Source: Phycicoccus sp. HDW14 (GTDB lineage: Bacteria > Actinomycetota > Actinomycetes > Actinomycetales > Dermatophilaceae). Taken from it: a DNA stretch of 64,000 bases. The stretch lies in contig NZ_CP049935.1 of NCBI RefSeq assembly GCF_011383005.1, positions 1,054,001 through 1,118,000 of the forward strand, given 5' to 3'. This document shows, one piece after another, positions 8,219 to 17,545 of this stretch (position 1 is the stretch's first letter; the number at the start of each line of letters is the position of its first letter). The position numbers and the translations under genes were made by a program. The notes below the pieces were generated by a model that made no database searches, was not told the origin of the DNA, and saw only the letters and a list, made by a program, of their open reading frames with translations.

Positions 8219-11200
8219 GTGGCTCGACGTGCGTCCGCCCGTGCGGCCTCCCGCGCGCGGCGCCGGCTCGCCGGCCTGCTCGCGGTGGTCGTCATCGTCT
8301 CCGGCCTCGGGTACGCGGCCGTGGCCAGCGACGGCTCGACCGTCCACGAGAGCGACCTCAACGACGCCGGGGTGTGGGTCAGCTCGGCCCAGCAGGCGAA
8401 GTTCGCCAAGGCCAACGTGCCCATCGGCCAGCTCGACACCGGCGTGGCCACCGACGCCGCCGCGGGCAGCGGCCTCGACGTGCTCCAGGACGGCGCGGTC
8501 GTCCTCGGCCTCGACACCGGCACCGGCGAGCTGTTCTCCATCGACGCGCGGGCCGCCGCCGCCGGCGACCCGGTCGCGACGGTCGCGGCCGCCCCGGCCG
8601 GCAGCGACGGACGCTTCGTCCCGGCCCGCGTCGACCTGCGGGGCGGCACCCTCGCCCTCCTCGACCCCGCCACCGGCAAGGTCTACGCCCAGCGGGTCGA
8701 CCCGCAGGCGGGCACCGAGTCGTTCCCGGGTGTCGCGGTGGGCGCCAGGCCGGTGGCCTCCGTCGGGAAGAATGCCGCGATCGCGGTCGGCGTCGACGGG
8801 GTCGTGCACGTCGTGTCCGGCGCCGACGGCAAGGTCACGAGCATCGCGCCGGCCGGCAACGGCTTCCGCAAGCCGGTCGTCGTGGCCACCGGGATCCGTT
8901 CCGGCACACCGGACATCACGGCCGTGGGCCCTGACTGGGTGGCGTACGACCCCGCGAAGGACACCGTGCACACGGCCGCCGAGCCGGCCGGCGTCGACGC
9001 CCAGGTGACGGTCGAGGGCGGGCGCACCGCCGCGCTCCAGCAGCCGGGGCCGTCCGCGCCGACCGTCGTCGTCGAGTCGGCGAGCCGTGCGGTGCAGGTG
9101 CCCCTCGACGGTGGCGCCTCCCCGGGTGGTGTGGTCGTGGGGGAGCAGGTCAACCGGGTCCCGGGTGCCACGCTCGTCACCCGGCCGGTGGTGCTCGACG
9201 GCTGCGTGCACGCGGCGTGGGCCGAGCAGGGTCGCGTGTTCTACGGCGTCAACTGCGGTCGCACGGGGGACCAGCCGACCGCGACGTTGCCCGCCGAGGG
9301 GGAGGAGGCGACGCGCGACGGGGTGGCCTTCCGGGTCAACCGCGGCCTCATCGTGCTCAACGACCTCGACAACGGCGGGGTGTGGGACCTCGACGACAAG
9401 CCCAAGAAGATCGACAACTGGGACGCGCTGACCCCGCCGGTGCGCCAGGACGACAAGAACAAGAAGAAGGACGAGAACCTCGTCGACGAGGCGAGCGCCA
9501 ACCAGCCGCCCAAGGCCGTGCCCGATGCCGAGTCCGTGCGCCCGGGGCGCACGAGCAAGCTGCACGTCCTCGACAACGACACCGACGTCGCCGGGTCGGT
9601 GCTGGCCATCGACCAGCGCGACGTCAGCGCCCCCTCCCTCGAGGGGGTCTCGGCGACCGTCTCGGCCGACGGGCAGTCGGTCGACGTCGCCGTCCCCGAC
9701 GGCACGGAGGACCGGTCGTTCGAGTTCTCCTACAAGGTCAACAACGGGAAGGTGACCTCGAAGAACGCCGCGAAGGTGACGGTGCGCATCGTCCCGGAGG
9801 AGGTCAACGGCGCCCCGCGGCTGCGGCCCGGCGCGCGCCTGGCGCAGGAGCCGTACCCCGTCATCGCCGGCAAGAAGCTGTCGGTGCCGGTGCTCGCCGA
9901 CTGGCGTGACCCCGAGAACGACGTGCTCGCCGCCCGAGCCGACGTCGAGGGCGGGGTCGTCGACGGGCAGGGTCGGGTCACGCTGACCGCCCCGGTCGAG
10001 GAGGGCCGGCAGCCGGTGGGTTACGTCGTCACCGACGGGCGGGGTGGCACGACGAAGGGCTCGGTCAACGCGCAGGTCATCTCACCGAGCGGAGACGGCA
10101 AGTTCGTCGCCCCTCGCACCCAGCCCGACGCCGTGCGCGGTGTCGTCGGCAAGCCGTTGCAGGTCGAGCCGCTCGGCAACGACATCGCGGGTGCCGACCC
10201 CGGCGAGCCCGACGCCATCCTGCGGCTGCGCTCCGAGGTGCGCCCGGTCGGGCCGCTGCAGGTCGACACCGACCTCGCCACCGGCCAGGTCACGGTCACC
10301 GGGTCGGCGCCCGGCACCTACGAGCTCCCGTACTCGGCGACCACCGGGGCCGGGGCCGCACCGGGCCGCATCCGCGTCGACCTCAGCGCGCCGCCGGAGG
10401 GCGCGCCTCCGGTCTCGGTGCCGGACACCGCGACCCTGCACGACCAGGCCCCCGCCATGGTCGACGTGCTGGCCAACGACTACAGCCCGCGTGGCGACGT
10501 CCTCGTGACCGCCGCGGTCTCCGCGAGCAGCGACTCGCCGTGGATCCGCCCCTCGATCTACCAGGGCCGCTGGGTGCGCCTCGAGGCCACCGAGCCGGCC
10601 CCCCTCGATGCCGACGGCGGCGGGCGGCGCGGCACCGTCTCGTACACCGTGAGCGACGGCACCCAGCGCGTCACCGGCCAGGTCTCGGTGCTGCAGCAGC
10701 CGCCGGTCGAGGACGCCGTGCCGCTCGTCCAGGACGACACCGCGACGGTCCGCGAGGGCGACACCGTCACCATCCCCGTCCTCGACAACGACACGATGGC
10801 CGACGGCATCCCGCTGCGGCTCGACCCGCGTTCGGTCAAGGTCGTCAGCAAGGGCGACGCCCAGCAGGCCTTCGCCTCGGGCAACGTCGTGCGCTACGTC
10901 CCCGAGGCCCGCGGCCTCAAGGCCGAGAAGTTCGTCACCCTCGAGTACGCCGCCTACGCCGACGGGATGGCCGCGCGCGCCCAGACCGCCCGCGTGCGGG
11001 TGCAGGTGACGCCGCTGCCGAACGCCCAGCGGGTCGACCAGGCCCCGGTCGCGCGCAGCTTCACGGCGACGGTGACCGCCGGCGACCCGATCACGATGAC
11101 CGTGCCGACCTTCGGCGTCGACCCCGACGGCGACTCGGTGTCGGTCACCGGTGTCGTCGGCGCCGACGGCGGCCCGGTCGACCTGCGGCTCGGGCGCGTC

Positions 11201-14200
11201 GTGGCCATCGGTCCGTCCACGATCCGCTACGAGTCCTTCCCGCTGGCCGCCGGCACCGAGGTCATCACCTACGAGGTCCGCGACCGCTTCGGCGCCACGA
11301 GCCGGGCCTTCGTGCGCCTCGGGGTCGTGCAGCCCGGCGACGCCCAGCCCCCCGTCGCCGTGCCCGACGAGGTGTTCGCGGCCCCCGGCAAGACGGTCAC
11401 CATCAAGCCCCTGACCAACGACCTCATCGCCCGGGGCGACGTCGTCGACGTGCGCACCGAGGGCGACCGCACGGGCTGGCAGGTCGACGACGACCACACG
11501 GTGCAGACCCGGGTTCCCGACGACACGACGGCCGTGCACCAGCTCGTGTACTCCATCAGCGACGGCCTCTTCGACCCCTCGCGCGCCTCCATCCTCGTGC
11601 GCGGGATCAAGGGCTACCTCAACCCACCGGTCGCCAACGACGACGTCGCCGCGCCGAAGCCGGGGGAGACCTCGACGCAGGTCACCGTGCTCGCCAACGA
11701 CACCGACGTCGACTCCGACCCCGCCACCCTCCAGGTCGTCGACGTCCTGTCCCCGGACGCCACCGTCACCCCGGACGGCCGGGTCTCGGTGCGCATCCTC
11801 GACCACCCGTACTCCGTGCCGTACGTCATCGAGGACGAGGACGGCCAGCGCGCGATGGCCCTCGTCCACGTGCCCACGGGCGCCAACGGCCAGCCCTTCG
11901 TCGTCGCCGGCACCGTCATCGACATGGACCCCGACTCGACGCGCACGGTGGCGCTCGGCGACCACGTGAAGTCGCCGCGCGGCCGGGTCGTGTCGGTGAC
12001 GACCGCCGACACCCTGAGCGCCTCGCCCGACGCGAACCTCTCGGTGTCGCTCACCGACAACCGCACCCTCGAGCTCACCTCGTCCAACGGCTACGTCGGG
12101 CCGGCCGCCGTCATGGTCGAGGTCACCGACCAGGACGCGGTCGCCCAGAAGGACTTCGGCACGGCGTACGTGTCGATCCCGGTCCAGATCGGACCCAAGG
12201 TGCCGCTGCTGCGCTGCCCCCAGGGCGAGGTCACCCTGCGCGCCGGCGGCCTCGACCGCCGGGTCGACATCCCGACCTTCTGCCACGCGTGGCTGCCGGT
12301 GGGGACGAGCCTCGACACGGTCGAGTTCACGACCCGCTGGGAGGCCGAGGCCGACGCCGACCTCTCCGTCGACGGCCCGGGCAACCGCACGGTCACCCTC
12401 CACGCCGACGGTGACGCCCGCAGCTCGCGCGGCCGGCTGACCGTCTCGTCGCCCGGGATGACCAGCCCCTCGACGATCGGGGTGCGGGTCATCGGCGCCG
12501 ATGACCCGGCCTTCGGCGGTGCCTCGGGCGCCGACCCGAACGACCCGCTGCCCCCGCCGACCCTCCGGCCCATCAGCGTCACGGGCCTGAAGGAGGGGGA
12601 GTCGCGCACGGTCGACGTCCGCCCCTACCTCGACTCGCCGCTGCCGAAGCCCGCGTGCTCGGTCACCTCGGCCCGGGTCGAGGGGGGGACGGGTGTCACG
12701 GCGAGCGCGTCCGGCTGCTCGGTGACGCTGGTCGTCGGCGCCCGGCCCTCGCCGAGCGCGGCCGTGGCGATCAGCGTCAGCGACGGCCCGAAGCGCACCG
12801 CGCGCGGGCGCATCTCGGTGACGCTGCTCGGCAAGCCGGGGCAGCCGCGCCAGGTGCAGGCCGTCGCCGACCGCGACGCCGGCGGGCAGGCGCGGGTGTC
12901 GTGGCTCGCGCCCACCTACGACGGCGGCTCGGTGATCGGGTCCTACCTCGTGCGGCACACCGGCGGCTCGTCCGGCACGACGACGTGCTCGGCCAGCCCG
13001 TGCACCGTCACCGGGCTGACCAACGGCAAGGACTACCGGTTCACGGTCGCGGCGGTCAACGGCGTCGGCGAGGGCCCGCCCTCGGAGTCGAGCGCCGCCG
13101 TGCGCCCGGACACGCTGCCCGACGCCGTCACCGGGGTGCGGATGGTCTCGCGCGGCGACCACACCCTCGCCATCGCGTGGGACCAGCCGCCGAACGAGGG
13201 CAGCACGCTGCGCAAGTACGTCGTGCGGCTCATCTCCTCGACCGGGCAGACGAGGAGCCAGTCGGTCACCGCGCCCGGGCTGCGCACCACCGTCACCGGG
13301 CTCGACAACATGGCCGAGCAGTCGGTGCAGGTGCAGGCCTGGAACGAGCTCGGGGCGGGCCCGTTCGGCCCGGCGGTCACCATGCAGTCGGCCGGCACCC
13401 CCGCGGCGCTGCCGGCCCCGGGCATCGCCGCGAGCGGGCCCGGCCCGGCCCAGGACTCGGCGACCCTCACCGTCTCGTGGGCCCAGGGCTCGCCGAACGG
13501 CCCGCCGACGACGCGGTACTCGCTCTACCAGCGGGTCGACGGCGGCGCGTGGGGCAAGGTCACCGACACCGCCCCCGGCACGCGGTCGGCGAAGGTCGTC
13601 ATCCCCTACGACGGGCGCACGTACGAGTACACGGCGACGTTGACCAACGGCGCGGACCTCGAGTCCGCGAAGGCCAACGCGTCGAGCTTCCGGTCGGTCG
13701 GCATCCCCGAGACGCCGACCGTGCGGGCGACGACGCCGGACAGCGACCGGCAGATCAGCCTGACCGTCGGGGTGGGCAAGCCCCGGGCCGGTGCCTTCAC
13801 GGCCATCCGCTGGTCCGGCGGTGGCACGTCGGGCACCCACACGTGCGGGTGCGCGCCCGGCTCGCAGGTCACCTTCCCGGTCGGCCCCTTCGACACCAGC
13901 CCCACGAAGGCCCGGACGATCACCGTGTGGACGGTGAACTCCGGTGGGCAGCAGTCGACCCAGGTGTCCGACACGGCGACGCCGTACGGTCCGACCCTGA
14001 CGCCCACGGGCCTGTCGAGCTCGCGCAGCGGCAACACCATCACGTGGGACTGGAACCTGCCGGAGAACGGCCGGAACATCACCGACGTGCAGGTGCGCGG
14101 CGCGGTCGACGGCACGTACGGCGGCAACCGCACGCGGGTGAGCTTCATCGGTCAGGACGGGAAGACCTACCAGCTCGAGGTGCGCTCGAAGTCGGCTGCG

Positions 14201-14524
14201 GGGTGGTCGGACTGGGCCGGTCCGGACCGTCAGTCGATCCCCGACCCGCCGAGCATCGGTGGCATCTCCAAGGGCGCCACCGACAAGGCGAGCTGCGGCA
14301 ACTGCCGCATCGTGAACTGGCGGGCGAACAACGTGCCGGCCGGCGACTACACGCTCGTCTGCACCTACAACCACCGTGGCTCGCCGTGGTTCACCACGAG
14401 CGTGCACGTCAACGGCGACGGCACCCACACGGGTGGGTACTGCTCGATCGACCCCAACCTCGCCAACGAGATCAAGCTCGACCTCAACCCGGGGTCGGCG
14501 ACCTCGGGCTGGGTGAACTGGTAG
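8219..14524 (+). CDS. Giant Ig-like / fibronectin type III surface protein
   Basis: About 2101 residues. An Arg-rich N-terminus and one hydrophobic segment (about 16-34) give a signal anchor. Residues ~45-410 have repeated short beta-strand units suggesting a propeller. After a Lys/Asp linker (~415-425) come about eight to nine cadherin-like bacterial Ig modules marked by recurring VLxNDxD motifs (LDNDTDVAG, LANDYSPRG, LDNDTMADG, LANDTDVDSD). From ~1540 there are about five FN3 domains, then a Cys-rich tail ending in Trp. There is no LPXTG anchor. I infer an extracytoplasmic adhesion or wall-associated role. Homologues often sit beside MoxR/DUF58/PP2C/FHA genes, which are absent here. I start at GTG 8219 because of its strong ribosome site. 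Confidence 0.85.
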   Translation: MARRASARAASRARRRLAGLLAVVVIVSGLGYAAVASDGSTVHESDLNDAGVWVSSAQQAKFAKANVPIGQLDTGVATDAAAGSGLDVLQDGAVVLGLDTGTGELFSIDARAAAAGDPVATVAAAPAGSDGRFVPARVDLRGGTLALLDPATGKVYAQRVDPQAGTESFPGVAVGARPVASVGKNAAIAVGVDGVVHVVSGADGKVTSIAPAGNGFRKPVVVATGIRSGTPDITAVGPDWVAYDPAKDTVHTAAEPAGVDAQVTVEGGRTAALQQPGPSAPTVVVESASRAVQVPLDGGASPGGVVVGEQVNRVPGATLVTRPVVLDGCVHAAWAEQGRVFYGVNCGRTGDQPTATLPAEGEEATRDGVAFRVNRGLIVLNDLDNGGVWDLDDKPKKIDNWDALTPPVRQDDKNKKKDENLVDEASANQPPKAVPDAESVRPGRTSKLHVLDNDTDVAGSVLAIDQRDVSAPSLEGVSATVSADGQSVDVAVPDGTEDRSFEFSYKVNNGKVTSKNAAKVTVRIVPEEVNGAPRLRPGARLAQEPYPVIAGKKLSVPVLADWRDPENDVLAARADVEGGVVDGQGRVTLTAPVEEGRQPVGYVVTDGRGGTTKGSVNAQVISPSGDGKFVAPRTQPDAVRGVVGKPLQVEPLGNDIAGADPGEPDAILRLRSEVRPVGPLQVDTDLATGQVTVTGSAPGTYELPYSATTGAGAAPGRIRVDLSAPPEGAPPVSVPDTATLHDQAPAMVDVLANDYSPRGDVLVTAAVSASSDSPWIRPSIYQGRWVRLEATEPAPLDADGGGRRGTVSYTVSDGTQRVTGQVSVLQQPPVEDAVPLVQDDTATVREGDTVTIPVLDNDTMADGIPLRLDPRSVKVVSKGDAQQAFASGNVVRYVPEARGLKAEKFVTLEYAAYADGMAARAQTARVRVQVTPLPNAQRVDQAPVARSFTATVTAGDPITMTVPTFGVDPDGDSVSVTGVVGADGGPVDLRLGRVVAIGPSTIRYESFPLAAGTEVITYEVRDRFGATSRAFVRLGVVQPGDAQPPVAVPDEVFAAPGKTVTIKPLTNDLIARGDVVDVRTEGDRTGWQVDDDHTVQTRVPDDTTAVHQLVYSISDGLFDPSRASILVRGIKGYLNPPVANDDVAAPKPGETSTQVTVLANDTDVDSDPATLQVVDVLSPDATVTPDGRVSVRILDHPYSVPYVIEDEDGQRAMALVHVPTGANGQPFVVAGTVIDMDPDSTRTVALGDHVKSPRGRVVSVTTADTLSASPDANLSVSLTDNRTLELTSSNGYVGPAAVMVEVTDQDAVAQKDFGTAYVSIPVQIGPKVPLLRCPQGEVTLRAGGLDRRVDIPTFCHAWLPVGTSLDTVEFTTRWEAEADADLSVDGPGNRTVTLHADGDARSSRGRLTVSSPGMTSPSTIGVRVIGADDPAFGGASGADPNDPLPPPTLRPISVTGLKEGESRTVDVRPYLDSPLPKPACSVTSARVEGGTGVTASASGCSVTLVVGARPSPSAAVAISVSDGPKRTARGRISVTLLGKPGQPRQVQAVADRDAGGQARVSWLAPTYDGGSVIGSYLVRHTGGSSGTTTCSASPCTVTGLTNGKDYRFTVAAVNGVGEGPPSESSAAVRPDTLPDAVTGVRMVSRGDHTLAIAWDQPPNEGSTLRKYVVRLISSTGQTRSQSVTAPGLRTTVTGLDNMAEQSVQVQAWNELGAGPFGPAVTMQSAGTPAALPAPGIAASGPGPAQDSATLTVSWAQGSPNGPPTTRYSLYQRVDGGAWGKVTDTAPGTRSAKVVIPYDGRTYEYTATLTNGADLESAKANASSFRSVGIPETPTVRATTPDSDRQISLTVGVGKPRAGAFTAIRWSGGGTSGTHTCGCAPGSQVTFPVGPFDTSPTKARTITVWTVNSGGQQSTQVSDTATPYGPTLTPTGLSSSRSGNTITWDWNLPENGRNITDVQVRGAVDGTYGGNRTRVSFIGQDGKTYQLEVRSKSAAGWSDWAGPDRQSIPDPPSIGGISKGATDKASCGNCRIVNWRANNVPAGDYTLVCTYNHRGSPWFTTSVHVNGDGTHTGGYCSIDPNLANEIKLDLNPGSATSGWVNW

Positions 14525-14535
14525 CGGTCCCGCTC

Positions 14536-14610
14536 GGGGGTGACCCCTGTCCGGGGGCGTTGTCGGTGCTCACCCCTAGCGTCGTGGGCAACACCTGGAA
14601 AGGGGTGAGC
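14536..14610. promoter_or_regulatory. Three evenly spaced GGGGTGA / TCACCCC elements
   Basis: GGGGTGA at 14536, its complement TCACCCC at 14569 and GGGGTGA at 14602 are exactly 33 bp apart, about three helical turns. The second and third extend to a 9-bp inverted repeat (GCTCACCCC 14567-14575 / GGGGTGAGC 14602-14610). The last copy overlaps the ribosome site of the next gene, so either a DNA-binding operator or an RNA hairpin hiding the ribosome site is possible. Confidence 0.45.
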
Positions 14611-14613
14611 CGC

Positions 14614-14874
14614 ATGACCCGACCCGATGTCATGACCGTCGACTGCCGTACGTGCCCCGTGCGCGAGCTGCACTGTGACGACTGCATGGTGCCCGTCTTC
14701 CTCACGCTCACCGAGCCGGGCACCAGGTCCGAGACCTCGCTCGACCCCGAGGAGCGTGCCGCCGTCACCCGCCTCGTGCGGGCCGGGCTCGTCGACGCCG
14801 AGACCGCCGCCCGGGCCCGCGCCCGGCTCGAGCCGGGGGTCGCCGCGGCGGCGGGCGGTCGCGCCGTCGGCTGA
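14614..14874 (+). CDS. Small four-cysteine protein of unknown function
   Basis: 86 residues. Near the N-terminus lies CRTCPVRELHCDDC, a CxxC-x7-CxxC arrangement that could bind zinc or an Fe-S cluster. The middle contains SLDPEERAAVTRLVRAGLVD, and the rest is an Ala/Arg-rich helix. Similar small proteins occur in actinobacteria, but I know of no function. ATG 14614 has an AAGGGG ribosome site with good spacing; GTG 14605 and ATG 14632 are in-frame alternatives. It stands alone after the giant surface protein, and its leader carries the spaced GGGGTGA elements. Confidence 0.7.
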   Translation: MTRPDVMTVDCRTCPVRELHCDDCMVPVFLTLTEPGTRSETSLDPEERAAVTRLVRAGLVDAETAARARARLEPGVAAAAGGRAVG

Positions 14875-14919
14875 GCCGCCACCCGAGCCGGTCGCGACGG
14901 GGTGTGCGGGTCGCCTCCC

Positions 14920-14925
14920 TACGAT
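14920..14925 (+). promoter_or_regulatory. -10 box of a probably leaderless promoter for the lipoprotein gene
   Basis: TACGAT, 6 nt before the GTG at 14932, which supports that start over the in-frame GTG at 14947. Confidence 0.45.
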
Positions 14926-14931
14926 GTGCCG

Positions 14932-16236
14932 GTGCCCGGCCGACCCGTGACCCGTCCCGGCCCGGGTCCGTGCACCCGGGGCGTCCTGGCCGGGCTGTCG
15001 GCGGTGCTGCTGCTCACCGGCTGCTCGGGGTCCGGCGACGCGCCCGCCGGCACGGCGTCCGGCCCCTCGACCCCCGCGCCGGCCCTCACCTCTTCCTCCG
15101 AGCCCGCCGCCCCCGACCCCACCGACGTCGCCTCGGCCGTCGACGCCCTGCTCACCCGGCGGGAGGCGGCCCTGGTCGCCGGCGACGCCGACGCGTTCGC
15201 GGCCACCGTCCTCGACCCGGGCACCGACACCGGCCGGCGCCAGGTCTCCGGCCTCGCCGCGGCCCGCGCCCTGCGCGTGACCCGGCTGACCCACGACGTC
15301 GTGGCGCCCGTCGACGACCCCCGTGCCGTCGACGTCACCCTGCGCTACCGGCTGGCCGGCACCGACCGCGGTGAGCGCACGGCCCGCGTCCGCTACGCGG
15401 TGGTCGACGACGGGCCGGGGTGGCGGGTCGACTCCGAGCTCGCGCTCGACGGCGAGCCCGCCCCACCCTGGGTGGCGATGCCGGAGCTGGCCGTCCGACG
15501 AACCGCGCACGCCGTCGTCGCGGGCACTGCCGGCGCCTCGGCCCTCGACGAGGCCGCGCGCACGGTCGACCGCGAGGTCCCCGTCCTGCGCCGCGGCTGG
15601 TCGGGCACACCGGCGCACGTGCTCGTCCTCGTGCCGGACACCGTCGCGGAGGCCGCGGCCCTCGGGGCCTCCGGCGACGGGCCGGGACGGGTGGCCGCGA
15701 CCACCGACGGGCCCCTGGACGCCGACGGTCGCGCCACCGCCGACCGCGTGCTGCTCGACCCGCAGGCCCGGCGCCGGCTCACCACGGTGGGGCGTGACGT
15801 CGTGCTCACCCACGAGCTGGCCCACGTCGCCGTGCGCGCCACCGTGCCCGGTACGACCCCGACCTGGCTCTCCGAGGGCTACGCCGACCACGTCGGGTAC
15901 GCCCGGGCCGACGTGCCGCGCTCGGCCCTGCTCGCCCCGCTCGTCGCCGCCGTGCGCGAGGGGTCCGCTCCGGACGACCTGCCGTCGGCCACCTCGCTCG
16001 ACCCCTCGGTCGGCGACATCGAGGTGGCCTACCTCGCGGCGTGGCAGGCCGCCGAGCTCGTCGTGGAGCGCCGGGGGGAGGCGGGGCTGCGCCGGCTCGT
16101 GCAGCGCTGCACCGTCACCGGTCCGGCGCAGGACGCCGAGCGGACCTGCGACGCGGCCATGCCGTCGGTCCTCGGTACGGACCGCGCCGGGTTCACCCGG
16201 CTGTGGCGGCAGCGGCTGGCCGCGCTGTCTCGCTGA
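14932..16236 (+). CDS. Lipoprotein with HEXXH peptidase-like domain
   Basis: About 434 residues. The signal peptide ends in a lipobox (LLLTGC), followed by a Ser/Thr/Pro linker. Residues ~65-165 look like an NTF2-like domain. The C-terminal half carries HELAHVAV (zincin HEXXH) and WLSEGYADHVG, whose downstream Glu would be a third zinc ligand, as in MA-type (gluzincin-like) metallopeptidases. An extracytoplasmic, membrane-tethered protease is inferred; the substrate is unknown. The 3' end overlaps the convergent glycosyltransferase gene by 44 nt. Confidence 0.8.
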   Translation: MPGRPVTRPGPGPCTRGVLAGLSAVLLLTGCSGSGDAPAGTASGPSTPAPALTSSSEPAAPDPTDVASAVDALLTRREAALVAGDADAFAATVLDPGTDTGRRQVSGLAAARALRVTRLTHDVVAPVDDPRAVDVTLRYRLAGTDRGERTARVRYAVVDDGPGWRVDSELALDGEPAPPWVAMPELAVRRTAHAVVAGTAGASALDEAARTVDREVPVLRRGWSGTPAHVLVLVPDTVAEAAALGASGDGPGRVAATTDGPLDADGRATADRVLLDPQARRRLTTVGRDVVLTHELAHVAVRATVPGTTPTWLSEGYADHVGYARADVPRSALLAPLVAAVREGSAPDDLPSATSLDPSVGDIEVAYLAAWQAAELVVERRGEAGLRRLVQRCTVTGPAQDAERTCDAAMPSVLGTDRAGFTRLWRQRLAALSR

Positions 16237-17545
16237 CCGTCGGCTCGTCGTCCTCCCGGCGCGTCGCGGGGAGGACCAGCGAGGCCGCCACCAGGGCGCC
16301 GGTGAGCCAGAACTGGTTGTAGAACGCCTGCTTGTTCACGAGGTTGGCGACGGCCAGGACGAGGGCCAGCCAGCGCAGCACCTCGGCCACCGGCGGCTGC
16401 CGGCGCCACACGGCGAGCACCGCCGACCCGACGGCCGCGAGCATCGCGGCGCCCGTCACCGCGAACGGCAGGGTCACGCCGTGCTCGTTGAGGAAGTACA
16501 GGTACCAGGTGTTGGCGAACCGGATCGGGTGGAAGGTCAGCAGCGTCGTCACGGTGTCGCCGAAGAAGGCGCCGGCGTCGGCGAGCACCCACGGCAGCAC
16601 GAGCAGGCCGGTGAGGCCGCCGGTGGCCAAGGTGCGCCGCCACCCGAAGGGCTGCCAGACGAGGAGCACCGGCGCGAGCAGGGCGAGGTGCTGCTTGCTC
16701 GCACAGGCCAGGGCCAGCGGCAGCACCGCCCACCAGGCGTGGCCGCGGCGCACGAGGGCCGCCCACCAGACGAGCAGGGCGGCGAGCACGGGCTCGGTCC
16801 ACGCCTGGTCGACCTGGGTCAGCGTGCCGGGGGCCAGGACGAGGACGGCGGAGACGGCGGCGACCCGGGCCGTGCGCCCGCGGTCGGTACCGGCCAGCGC
16901 CCAGAGCCCGGCGAGCAGGACGAGGGTCCAGACGAGCAGCATCCAGCGGACGTCGCCGGCGACCCAGCGCCCGGGCGCGGTGAGCACGGCCATCCACGGC
17001 AGGTAGGGGAAGAAGTCCTGGACGCCGGGGGAGCCGGTCCACTGCTGCGTGTAGACGTTCTCGCCGCGGGCGATGGCGTCGGCGCCCTGCTGGAGCACGA
17101 CCCACACGTCGATGCGCGGCGCCTTGTCGCCGACGACCGTCACGGCGGCCAGCACCGTGTGGGTGAGGGCGGCCGCGCCCAGGGCCGCGGCCGCACCCCA
17201 GCGCCGTGGGACGAGCAGCAGTGCGGCACAGGCGATCCCGCCGAGCGCGAGCACCGTGAGGGCTGCGATGAGCCAGCCGCCTCGCAGGTAGGAGAACAAC
17301 GGGACGGTGAGGGTGATGACCACCGACGCGGCGACGACCACGGGTGCCAGCCAGCGGGGGAGGACCACCTCGGTGCGGCGGACGAGCCACCACGCGAGGA
17401 GCGCGGCGCAGGCGGTGAGGGTGAGCAGGATCGGCACGCGGAAGCGGACGACGCTCCACTGGAGCACACCGAACCACGCGAGCCACGCGCCGCCGAGGAC
17501 GACGGCCGCGACCGCCCCCGGTCGCCCGCGGAGGGCCTCAGCCAC
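16193..17545 (-). CDS. GT87/DUF2029-type polytopic glycosyltransferase
   Basis: A 450-residue protein with about 10-12 transmembrane helices and GT-C features. The catalytic Asp is probably in RIDVWVVLQQGADAI, followed by GENVYTQQW in the first outer loop. Mycobacterial relatives, including Rv2181, are polyprenyl-phosphomannose-dependent alpha-mannosyltransferases acting on the outer membrane face. The sugar used here is unknown. The start lies inside the 3' end of the acyl-CoA ligase gene (8-nt overlap), implying translational coupling. It converges on the lipoprotein gene with overlapping 3' ends. Confidence 0.83.
   Translation of the reverse strand: MAEALRGRPGAVAAVVLGGAWLAWFGVLQWSVVRFRVPILLTLTACAALLAWWLVRRTEVVLPRWLAPVVVAASVVITLTVPLFSYLRGGWLIAALTVLALGGIACAALLLVPRRWGAAAALGAAALTHTVLAAVTVVGDKAPRIDVWVVLQQGADAIARGENVYTQQWTGSPGVQDFFPYLPWMAVLTAPGRWVAGDVRWMLLVWTLVLLAGLWALAGTDRGRTARVAAVSAVLVLAPGTLTQVDQAWTEPVLAALLVWWAALVRRGHAWWAVLPLALACASKQHLALLAPVLLVWQPFGWRRTLATGGLTGLLVLPWVLADAGAFFGDTVTTLLTFHPIRFANTWYLYFLNEHGVTLPFAVTGAAMLAAVGSAVLAVWRRQPPVAEVLRWLALVLAVANLVNKQAFYNQFWLTGALVAASLVLPATRREDDEPTVSETARPAAAATAG

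Noticed and set aside
10082..14428. A 1448-codon open frame antisense to the giant Ig-like protein
   Set aside because: Its composition is an Arg/Gly/Asp/His-rich shadow of third-position G/C on the other strand. It has no recognisable motif, while the sense strand has clear Ig and FN3 modules.
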